DNA of 5,182 bases, from assembly GCA_905479905.1 (NCBI GenBank), contig CAJQOK010000327.1, forward strand, positions 1-5,182, written 5' to 3'. This document shows positions 1-4,731 of this stretch, in pieces (the first letter of the stretch is position 1; every line of letters starts with the position of its first letter). The position numbers and the translations under genes are program-made. The stretch is from an uncultured Aliterella sp. GTDB lineage: Bacteria > Cyanobacteriota > Cyanobacteriia > Cyanobacteriales > Chroococcidiopsidaceae. The notes beneath the pieces are model-generated. The model did no database searches, was not told where the DNA came from, and was given only the letters and a program-made list of their open reading frames with translations.

Positions 1-1156
1 AAGCTAAAATACCGGAAAACTTGACAAAGCCTAAATCTACAACGGCGGCGTTTCTGCCAATTACCGCCAAACTACCGCGATCTAAGTAACGAAAAGGGAC
101 GGATTCTTTCCCTTCAATGGTGTTTTGAATTAGCTTTGCTACATAGCTTCCTTCTTGCATAGCGACAGGCGCAACTCCTGGTAATGGTTTACCGTTTTGG
201 TGCGAAAAACTTGCCAAATCCCCTACTACAAAAATATTTGGATGATTTGGGATGCTCAAATCCGGTGCTACAACTACTCTACCAACGCGATCAAGTTCCG
301 CACCCGTTTTTGCTGATAGAATTGCCCCCATTGGCGAAGCTTTAACCCCTGCTGCCCATAAAACTGTTTTTGCGGGGATTTTTTCTATTTTGTCCTCTTG
401 GCGCATCGTGACAATGTCATCTGTAATATCTGTAACTAGCGCTTTTGTCTTCACCGTTACGCCCAATTTGGTCAAAGACAATTCTGCTTTTGCGGATAAA
501 TCTGGCGTATAAGGCGGGAGAATACGATCCATCCCCTCAATTAACAAAATCTTTGCTTCGGAGGTATCGATGTTACGAAAATCTTTTTTTAAAGTGGTGT
601 AAGCAAGTTCTGCGATCGCTCCGGCGAGTTCTACCCCTGTAGGCCCTCCTCCGACTACCACAAAAGTTAACCAAGCGCGGCGTTTTTCAAGATCGGTTTC
701 TTTTTCCGCCGCTTCAAAGGCTACAAATATTTTCCGGCGCATTTCTAGCGCATCTTCTACAGTTTTCAATCCTGGGGCGACTTGCTCCCAGTTGTCATTG
801 CCAAAATAGTGATGGCTAACCCCTGTTGCTACAATCAAGCTATCGTAGGTTAGTTCTTGGCTTTGTAAGCTAACTTTTTTTTCTTCAGGATTAATATCTA
901 ATACGTCACCCATCAGCACTTGAGTGTTTTTGCTGTGATTGAGAACTGAGCGCAGAGGCGATGAAATATCCGCCGGGGACAATGTTCCTGTAGCAACTTG
1001 GTAAAGTAACGGCTGAAACAAATGGAAGTTGCGTTTATCAATCAAAGTGACAAAAACATTCTTGTCTCGACTCAGAGCTTTAGCTGCGTAAAGTCCGCCA
1101 AAGCCGCCACCCACAACTACCACATGATGAGGCGATTGATTGTTAGCATTTATCAT
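1..1156 (-). CDS. ndh: Type II NADH dehydrogenase (NDH-2), 3' end cut off by the window
   Basis: This is a single-subunit, non-proton-pumping NAD(P)H:quinone oxidoreductase with FAD, acting at the membrane face; in cyanobacteria NDH-2 proteins are thought to act in redox sensing as well as electron transfer. Reading the minus strand gives 385 codons without a stop, running off position 1; the family is usually about 400-450 residues, so only the C-terminus is missing. Visible motifs: the FAD dinucleotide fold VVVVGGGFGGL (residues 12-22); FQPLLYQVATG (47-57), typical of NDH-2; ATG (110-112); the second, NADH-binding Rossmann motif VVVGGGPTGVELAG (166-179); WAAGV (267-271); and the FAD-binding VVGDLA plus AMQEG (310-315, 332-336). 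The start is fixed: an in-frame TAA lies two codons before this ATG. No strong Shine-Dalgarno is visible. Family assignment is secure; which of the several cyanobacterial NDH-2 paralogues this is cannot be told. Confidence 0.95.
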   Translation of the reverse strand, partial: MINANNQSPHHVVVVGGGFGGLYAAKALSRDKNVFVTLIDKRNFHLFQPLLYQVATGTLSPADISSPLRSVLNHSKNTQVLMGDVLDINPEEKKVSLQSQELTYDSLIVATGVSHHYFGNDNWEQVAPGLKTVEDALEMRRKIFVAFEAAEKETDLEKRRAWLTFVVVGGGPTGVELAGAIAELAYTTLKKDFRNIDTSEAKILLIEGMDRILPPYTPDLSAKAELSLTKLGVTVKTKALVTDITDDIVTMRQEDKIEKIPAKTVLWAAGVKASPMGAILSAKTGAELDRVGRVVVAPDLSIPNHPNIFVVGDLASFSHQNGKPLPGVAPVAMQEGSYVAKLIQNTIEGKESVPFRYLDRGSLAVIGRNAAVVDLGFVKFSGILA

Positions 1157-1189
1157 TGCAAGTTACTTTTAGAAATATCTTTATAAGTA

Positions 1190-1220
1190 TTTATACTACT
1201 TTACATTAATTTACTGGCAA
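1190..1220 (-). promoter_or_regulatory. Candidate promoter of the NDH-2 gene
   Basis: On the minus strand TTGCCA (1220-1215, five of six matches to the -35 consensus) is followed either by TAGTAT (1198-1193) at 16-base spacing or TATAAA (1195-1190) at 19-base spacing. Transcription would start near 1183-1187, leaving a leader of about 30 bases before the ATG. This is a consensus match only, and AT-rich spacers give such matches easily. Confidence 0.4.
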
Positions 1221-1225
1221 TGAGC

Positions 1226-1239
1226 GTAGCGATCGCTAC
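1226..1239. repeat. 14-bp perfect palindrome containing a HIP1 site
   Basis: GTAGCGATCGCTAC is a perfect palindrome centred on HIP1 (GCGATCGC, 1229-1236). It sits in the 120-base gap between the MshEN-like gene and the NDH-2 gene, just upstream of the candidate NDH-2 promoter. No T-run follows it on either strand, so it is not a standard terminator. HIP1 is a general cyanobacterial genome signature, not a gene-specific operator. Confidence 0.75.
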
Positions 1240-1276
1240 TGACGGACTAATTTAGATACTTTAGGGCGTTTTATAA

Positions 1277-1669
1277 TTAAGAAATTAGCCAGAAACCATT
1301 TTTTTGCCAGTATTGTTTTTCTAGGATTTGTTCTAGCTGCTGAGGAGAAATAATATTTTTTGCTACCAGAAGTTCGCCTAGTCTTGTATTACTGGAAGTT
1401 TGTTCCCTCAAAGCTTGTTCGAGTTGATCGGGGGATATTAAGTTTTCTTGCAGCAAAATTTTCCCCAGCATCATATTTTGCTCATCGAGTATGCAATCTA
1501 GTTTAGAGCTAGAAATCAGATTTTGTTCTAGCAATATCTCACCTAGCTTTTTTTTGCTATTAATTTGTTCTCGTAAAGCCTGCTCTAGTTCAGCTTCAGA
1601 AATTAGTCCTTTGCGAAGTAAGATTTGTCCTAGTAAAGCTTTTTCTATACGGTCAATACTTTTTAACAT
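1277..1669 (-). CDS. Stand-alone tandem MshEN-type (GspE/PilB N-terminal-like) domain protein
   Basis: This 130-residue soluble protein has no signal peptide or membrane segment and is almost entirely four 24-residue repeats with the pattern xLGxxLLxxxLIxxxxLxxxLxxQ, at residues 12-35, 41-64, 67-90 and 96-119. Repeats 1-2 and 3-4 are each separated by exactly five residues (36-40, 91-95), while only two residues separate the pairs. That is the architecture of the MshEN domain (two 24-residue motifs with a 5-residue spacer), present twice. In MshE and some PilB/GspE ATPases this domain binds cyclic di-GMP. Here there is no ATPase: no Walker A follows. The motifs are degenerate: the arginine at motif position 1 is kept only in repeat 4 (R96; K41 in repeat 2), and the glycine at position 10 only in repeat 1 (G21; Asn elsewhere). 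Ligand binding is therefore uncertain. The ATG is the first after an in-frame TAA three codons upstream; no clear Shine-Dalgarno. Domain family is fairly sure, function unknown. Confidence 0.85.
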   Translation of the reverse strand: MLKSIDRIEKALLGQILLRKGLISEAELEQALREQINSKKKLGEILLEQNLISSSKLDCILDEQNMMLGKILLQENLISPDQLEQALREQTSSNTRLGELLVAKNIISPQQLEQILEKQYWQKNGFWLIS

Positions 1670-1735
1670 TGCTGTTGATTAGCTATAGTATCTTTGTACG
1701 TTATTCTAGTAGAGAAATTTACAAACCTTAGGATT

Positions 1736-1769
1736 TATCTCGTTAGGTTTTATTCAAACCTAACGATAA
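1736..1769. repeat. Long hairpin (14-bp stem, 2-base bulge) upstream of the MshEN-like gene
   Basis: CGTTAGGTTT (1741-1750) and AAACCTAACG (1756-1765) are perfect inverted repeats around a five-base loop. The stem extends by TTAT (1735-1738) with ATAA (1766-1769) across a two-base CT bulge. No U-tract follows on either strand, so it is not a normal intrinsic terminator. It lies about 70 bases upstream of the MshEN-like ATG and could be an operator, a leader hairpin or a remnant of a repeat family. Confidence 0.7.
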
Positions 1770-1855
1770 GACTTTTAATGCTAAAAATATTTAATTTAAC
1801 AGAGCTATTCGCCCTGGGTTTATATTAGCCAAAAACAATTTTAAATGCGGTTTTG

Positions 1856-1890
1856 GCGATAGCGCAAGCGCGCCCGGTTACGGGCTTCGC
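1856..1890. repeat. GC-rich palindromic element, possibly a dispersed cyanobacterial repeat
   Basis: A GC-rich island in AT-rich DNA starts GCGATAGCGC and ends GGGCTTCGC. It contains GCGC-AA-GCGC (1862-1871) and GCCCG-GTTA-CGGGC (1872-1885). Its composition and paired ends resemble the short interspersed palindromic elements common in filamentous and other cyanobacteria. Only one copy is in the window, so repeat status is inferred from its look. Confidence 0.5.
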
Positions 1891-1902
1891 AATTTTACCC
1901 AT

Positions 1903-1926
1903 AAAAAAACCCGGCTTTAACCGGGT
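1903..1926 (-). terminator. Intrinsic terminator of the small membrane protein gene
   Basis: On the minus strand ACCCGG and CCGGGT form a six-base-pair GC-rich stem with a six-base loop (arms 1921-1926 and 1909-1914), followed at once by seven T residues (plus-strand A run 1903-1909). It lies about 45 bases past the stop codon of the minus-strand gene ending at 1971. It should separate that gene from the MshEN-like gene. Confidence 0.85.
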
Positions 1927-1970
1927 AGATTGATGCACTATCTAGCGTCAGCCTTTTTCTTGGCTACTTG

Positions 1971-2342
1971 CTAATCAAGATCGCACGTTAAAGGACAAGC
2001 GGCATAAACAGAACTATGTGCATTTTCTACCTCACCATGCAACCAGCTTAACCAGGTTACTTCTGTTGGGTGGATACCCTTAAAAGTTAAAATACTAGCG
2101 CCAGCAATTACTGCAAACAAATTCAACCCAATTAAGCTACCAGCAACTAACAAAACCGCACTAATTGGCATTACTGACTGGAGAATAACTGATAGCAAAG
2201 CACCTACTGTAGCCATCAAAACTACTAAAGGGAAACCTACCACGAGTAGACATACCGCTAAGGTAAAAGTCCACATTAAAAAGCTTTTAACCATGAACAA
2301 AGAAGTATTCTTTTTTAGACTGGAGCTTTGGGCTAGAGCCAT
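1971..2342 (-). CDS. Small integral membrane protein of unknown function
   Basis: This 123-residue protein is not one I recognise. It has a short polar N-terminus with two lysines (K10, K11) and a long hydrophobic stretch from about 20 to 57 that may form one or two membrane segments, with Pro38 inside it. A second strongly hydrophobic stretch follows at about 60-87, so two or three membrane segments are expected. The polar C-terminal tail (about 88-123) contains KGIHPTEVTW and two cysteines, C116 and C120, four residues apart. The start is well supported by a near-ideal Shine-Dalgarno (GGAGGT) five bases before the ATG. A strong terminator follows, so it is probably a single-gene transcript. 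It is likely a real gene because of these flanking signals. A function in cell envelope or pilus biology would be guesswork. Confidence 0.8.
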   Translation of the reverse strand: MALAQSSSLKKNTSLFMVKSFLMWTFTLAVCLLVVGFPLVVLMATVGALLSVILQSVMPISAVLLVAGSLIGLNLFAVIAGASILTFKGIHPTEVTWLSWLHGEVENAHSSVYAACPLTCDLD

Positions 2343-2347
2343 GATTT

Positions 2348-2353
2348 ACCTCC
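2348..2353 (-). promoter_or_regulatory. Strong Shine-Dalgarno of the small membrane protein gene
   Basis: GGAGGT on the minus strand ends five bases before the ATG. It is the only near-consensus ribosome binding site in the window; the other gene starts lack an obvious one. It fixes the start and suggests efficient translation. Confidence 0.85.
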
Positions 2354-2393
2354 AAAGGTAATAAAAATTTAAATTGACTAATATTGCTGTCGC

Positions 2394-2408
2394 CAAGAAA
2401 ATTTCTTG
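2394..2408. repeat. Operator-like 7-1-7 palindrome in the leader of the membrane protein gene
   Basis: CAAGAAA (2394-2400) and TTTCTTG (2402-2408) are perfect inverted repeats around a single A. It lies about 50 bases upstream of the minus-strand ATG, between the start codon and the tandem TATACT boxes, where a repressor site or leader hairpin could sit. No known regulator is assigned. Confidence 0.5.
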
Positions 2409-2803
2409 ACTGTCATTGTTAAGTATAAGTATATGTACACTCCTGCGAAGTATGATCGATTAGTTATTAAAATTTACAATTAATTATCTAAGGTTTATCA
2501 AAGCAAAGTTTCAATAAAGTTGCCTTTAATACTTTTTATCTTTCTCTATTTATAGCTGCCAGAGCCAATAGCCTCTCTAATTATTCGTTACAACCTTTTT
2601 GCTCGACGAATCTAGCTTATATTTATTACCTTTCTATTTAGATTAAATATTTTTTTAACAATTGGCTTAACATTTCTTATAAACAATGATTTATTTTCTC
2701 ATAATCTCCCTAAAGATAGAGGGTTAATCCTAGTAGAGAGGTTTTAGCGACACTGGAAAATAATAAAAAGCGATCGCCTGATATTTTGGGCAACTTATTG
2801 GGA

Positions 2804-2820
2804 AGACTATATAAGAGTCT
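2804..2820. repeat. Short inverted repeat around a TATATAAG box
   Basis: AGACT (2804-2808) and AGTCT (2816-2820) flank ATATAAG. The enclosed TATAAG (2810-2815) could be a -10 box, with a poor TTGGGC (2787-2792) 17 bases upstream, giving pilT a leader of about 140 bases. This is weak. Confidence 0.3.
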
Positions 2821-2921
2821 ATTGATGGCTTTTTGTACAGGGTGAAATCTGGCTTAAACAAAATAAAGCTTATAGGTTTAGCGCCCAAGCATCGTCGATT
2901 GCTCAAATTGCCTGTTTTATA

Positions 2922-2949
2922 TTGACATTCATTAAGTTACACCTAAAAA
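2922..2949 (+). promoter_or_regulatory. Possible pilT promoter
   Basis: A perfect -35 box TTGACA (2922-2927) is followed 16 bases later by a poor -10, TAAAAA (2944-2949). Transcription would begin only about seven bases before the pilT ATG, an almost leaderless message. That would fit the lack of a Shine-Dalgarno. The poor -10 makes this doubtful. Confidence 0.3.
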
Positions 2950-2962
2950 CAGTTGTAGATAC

Positions 2963-4315
2963 ATGACAGAACCACAAAGTCCATTAAATTCAACTCCTGC
3001 TAGTTTCCGTCCACCACTACCACCACCACCACCACCAAGACAAAATGTTGCTAACAATGCTAATGTTGGTACGCAAAAACTGCCATCATCTGCCCTAGAT
3101 AGTACCAATGCTCAGGTTAATGCTTATGAGTCAGCACCTTTACCGCCCACTTCTGCTTATCAACCAGCACCTTTACCGCCTACTTCTGCTCATCAACCAG
3201 CACCTTTACCGCCCAAAGCTCAAGCAGCGCGTCCTAGCTTTGGTAAAGACGTACAACCAACTTTAGAGACATTAGTCCTCGAAGCCTACGAACAAGGAGC
3301 TTCAGACTTGCACCTAGGCGTTGGAGAAATACCTCGTTTCCGCGAAAGGGGTCAAATTACTATTTGTCAGTATCCACAAACCGATGAGGCTACCTTTTTT
3401 AGTTGGATAGGAGAAATTCTGACCGTAGAACAAATTGAGAGATTTCGCGAGGAGATGGAGTACGACGGTGCTACCCAGTACGAGGGATTGGTGCGCGTGC
3501 GGATTAACATTTTTGTATCGCTAAATGGGCCAGCTATGGTCATGCGATTAATTCCCTTAAAAATCCTCTCAATGGATCAACTAGGTTTACCGCCAGTTTT
3601 CCGGGATTTGTGTCACTACCATAAAGGCTTGATTTTAGTAACTGGGCCAACGGGTTCTGGTAAGTCTACAACAATGGCAGCAATGATTGACTATATCAAT
3701 AGAGAAATGCCTAAACACATCATCTCAATTGAAGATCCGGTAGAATTTGTGCATAAAAGTCAAAAATCGTTAATTAAGCAAAGAGAAGTAGGCATTCATA
3801 CTAAACAGTTTGATAACGCCCTAAAGGCTTCTTTACGCGAAGATCCTGATATTATTCTCATTGGAGAAATGCGCGATCGCGAAACTGTAAATACAGCCAT
3901 CAAAGCCGCCCAAACAGGACACTTGGTTTTTGGTACTCTGCACACTAACGGCGCTGTTAAAACTATTGAGCGGATTTTGAACCTTTACAACCCCGACGAA
4001 CAAGCACCGATGCGAATTCAAGTCGGCGAGTCTTTAGTTGCTGTAATTTCTCAAAGTTTGGTGAGAACTACCGATCGCAAACGAGCGGCAATCCATGAAA
4101 TTATGATTAATACCGATGCCATTAAAGACTATATTTTGCGTAACGAAGTAGAAGAAGTAGAATCTATTATTCCTCGATGCAACTTTGAAGGAATGTGTAC
4201 CATGAACCAGTCAATATACAGACTCTATGAAGAAGGCAGAATTACCGAAGAAACCGCTTTAGAAGCATCACCTAAACCTAATGAAATGGCGCAAATTCTC
4301 CGAGGTAGAGCTTAA
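2963..4315 (+). CDS. pilT: PilT-family type IV pilus retraction ATPase, probably PilT2-like
   Basis: This is a hexameric cytoplasmic AAA-like ATPase that powers type IV pilus retraction. The protein is complete at 450 residues. The core starts near residue 94 and shows SDLHL (114-118), Walker A GPTGSGKST (228-236), the Asp box IISIEDPVEF (253-262, E257/D258), Walker B DPDIILIGEMRD (294-305) and the His box TGHLVFGTLHT (318-328). GEMRD and the absence of the PilB zinc-binding CxxC pairs favour PilT over PilB. The canonical PilT AIRNLIRE region is replaced by DAIKDYILRNE (385-395), followed by VEEVESIIPR, a divergence that, from memory, fits the cyanobacterial PilT2 branch. No pilB or pilC is adjacent. 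Residues 1-93 are an extra, probably disordered, proline-rich segment with a polyproline run (P20-P25) and tandem APLPP repeats; many PilTs start directly at the core and are about 350-370 residues. An in-frame TAA nine codons upstream, with no start between, fixes the ATG. Confidence 0.95.
   Translation: MTEPQSPLNSTPASFRPPLPPPPPPRQNVANNANVGTQKLPSSALDSTNAQVNAYESAPLPPTSAYQPAPLPPTSAHQPAPLPPKAQAARPSFGKDVQPTLETLVLEAYEQGASDLHLGVGEIPRFRERGQITICQYPQTDEATFFSWIGEILTVEQIERFREEMEYDGATQYEGLVRVRINIFVSLNGPAMVMRLIPLKILSMDQLGLPPVFRDLCHYHKGLILVTGPTGSGKSTTMAAMIDYINREMPKHIISIEDPVEFVHKSQKSLIKQREVGIHTKQFDNALKASLREDPDIILIGEMRDRETVNTAIKAAQTGHLVFGTLHTNGAVKTIERILNLYNPDEQAPMRIQVGESLVAVISQSLVRTTDRKRAAIHEIMINTDAIKDYILRNEVEEVESIIPRCNFEGMCTMNQSIYRLYEEGRITEETALEASPKPNEMAQILRGRA
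3134..3215 (+). repeat. 33-bp in-frame tandem repeat in pilT (about 2.5 copies)
   Basis: Units begin at 3134, 3167 and 3200, each with GCACCTTTACCGCC. The first two units differ at few positions, and the third is cut off after about 16 bases. Each encodes 11 residues, APLPPTSAYQP or APLPPTSAHQP. Together with the CCA-rich polyproline tract at 3011-3037 it makes this part of pilT prone to length change by slippage or recombination, always in multiples of three bases. Confidence 0.9.
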
Positions 4316-4322
4316 ATTATTT

Positions 4323-4344
4323 GCCTCGATACTTGGGCTTTTTT
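4323..4344 (+). terminator. Weak candidate terminator of pilT
   Basis: GCCT (4323-4326) can pair with GGGC (4335-4338) around an eight-base loop, followed directly by six T residues (4339-4344). The stem is short and includes a G-U pair, so read-through is plausible. It is the only terminator-like site just after the pilT stop codon. Confidence 0.4.
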
Positions 4345-4387
4345 AGAGATATCACAGTTGTTGCTAGGCTGGAAAACTAATTGCTAT

Positions 4388-4393
4388 TATAAT
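4388..4393 (+). promoter_or_regulatory. Consensus -10 box of the structured RNA gene
   Basis: A perfect TATAAT lies six bases before the expected RNA start (about 4400), which coincides with the first paired base of the RNA closing stem (4401). No good -35 hexamer is present at 16-18 bases; TTGCTA at 4361-4366 is 21 bases away. The match between promoter position and stem start makes this box credible. Confidence 0.7.
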
Positions 4394-4399
4394 GAGTAA

Positions 4400-4583
4400 G
4401 GTTGTGCTGCGACGTTGGTGACTGCCAATAATGTTTTTGATCTATGTTTTGTCCGATAAGGGAATCAAAACGTTTTGGCAGCAGTAAACCGGGCTTGTAC
4501 CCGGAAACTTCAAGCTAAACGCCCCGATGCCCACCTGGTTTTACCAGGTCTAAAACTGAGGTAAGACGGCGTTGCGGTCAACT
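4400..4583 (+). ncRNA. ssrS: Structured non-coding RNA, most likely 6S RNA
   Basis: The pilT-rodA gap encodes an RNA of about 185 nt with extensive pairing. A 12-bp closing stem joins 4401-4404 with 4579-4582 and 4407-4414 with 4570-4577 (G-U pairs allowed), interrupted by a small internal loop. Inside are a long 5' hairpin (CTGCCAA 4422-4428 with TTGGCAG 4475-4481, then 4433-4441 with 4464-4471), a hairpin CCGGG/CCCGG (4489-4504) and a hairpin ACCTGGT/ACCAGGT (4533-4549). A TATAAT box is placed exactly for a start at about 4400. Length, terminal pairing and a G-TTGGTGA segment near the 5' side agree with 6S RNA (called ssaA in cyanobacteria), which binds sigma-70-type RNA polymerase holoenzyme and mimics an open promoter. 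The identification rests on length, fold and recollection, not an alignment. The several separate hairpins are less rod-like than textbook 6S, so another structured RNA is possible. That an RNA gene lies here is more certain than its name. Confidence 0.65.
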
Positions 4584-4635
4584 TTCTAATTAATACCACT
4601 CAATATAAAATCTGTTGTTAGTAGCAGCAATCAGC

Positions 4636-4660
4636 ACAGAGCTAATTTATGCTCTGTTTT
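4636..4660 (+). terminator. Hairpin terminator between the RNA gene and rodA
   Basis: ACAGAGC (4636-4642) and GCTCTGT (4651-4657) form a perfect seven-base-pair stem with an eight-base loop, running into a short U-tract (TTTT, 4657-4660). It lies about 50 bases beyond the end of the folded RNA. It could therefore terminate a precursor that is trimmed at its 3' end, or catch read-through from pilT. Confidence 0.6.
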
Positions 4661-4692
4661 GTCATGTAATTACGGAAAAATTAGAGTAGTGA

Positions 4693-4698
4693 TATAAA
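4693..4698 (+). promoter_or_regulatory. Possible -10 box for rodA
   Basis: TATAAA (4693-4698) lies about 33 bases before the rodA ATG, downstream of the preceding terminator, so rodA must have a promoter near here. The -35 region at 17-base spacing (TTACGG, 4670-4675) is poor. AGTAGT (4685-4690) and ACTACT (4706-4711) form an inverted repeat around it. Confidence 0.3.
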
Positions 4699-4731
4699 AA
4701 TTAAAACTACTACCTTTGACCTACTCGCCCA

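Larger units (their letters stand above)
1670..1970. other. Intergenic spacer with hairpin, GC-rich repeat and terminator
   Basis: No credible gene is seen here. The spacer holds the long hairpin at 1736-1769, a looser inverted repeat (GCCAAAA 1828-1834 with TTTTGGC 1851-1857), the GC-rich element at 1856-1890 and the terminator at 1903-1926. The promoter of the MshEN-like gene must lie left of the terminator. The only -10-like box I see is a weak TACTAT in the last 30 bases before its ATG, without a convincing -35. Confidence 0.6.
2343..2962. other. 620-base AT-rich divergent spacer
   Basis: This spacer separates the minus-strand membrane protein gene from pilT on the plus strand and should carry the promoters of both. 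I see no credible gene in it on either strand. It contains the inverted repeat at 2394-2408, two adjacent TATACT boxes on the minus strand (2433-2428 and 2427-2422) without a good -35, a HIP1 site (2770-2777) and the inverted repeat at 2804-2820. The part from about 2455 to 2700 is very AT-rich and shows nothing I can name. Confidence 0.6.

Noticed and set aside
252..642. Two plus-strand open frames (252-512 and 445-642)
   Set aside because: Both lie antisense to the NDH-2 gene, whose minus-strand frame shows all family motifs. They have no ribosome site or recognisable protein features.
1226..1239. HIP1-centred palindrome as a terminator of the MshEN-like gene
   Set aside because: No T-run follows on the minus strand, and HIP1 palindromes are scattered genome-wide in cyanobacteria.
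1491..1682. Plus-strand open frame of 63 codons
   Set aside because: It is the antisense shadow of the repetitive MshEN-like gene; its Ser/Cys-rich translation reflects the leucine-rich opposite strand.
3134..3215. Regular 33-bp repeats as a CRISPR array
   Set aside because: The units are contiguous with no unique spacers, stay in the pilT frame and encode proline-rich peptide repeats.
3833..4021. Minus-strand open frame of 62 codons inside pilT
   Set aside because: It is antisense to the Walker B/His box region of pilT and shows no independent evidence.
4400..4583. Structured region as a riboswitch or leader for rodA
   Set aside because: It has its own consensus -10 box, a closed terminal stem and a terminator-like hairpin before rodA, and lies about 150 bases upstream of the rodA start. 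A free-standing RNA fits better.
4400..4583. tmRNA, RNase P RNA or a tRNA
   Set aside because: No tRNA-like ends or GGTTCGA-type T-loop, no tag reading frame, and the length is about half that expected for tmRNA or RNase P RNA.
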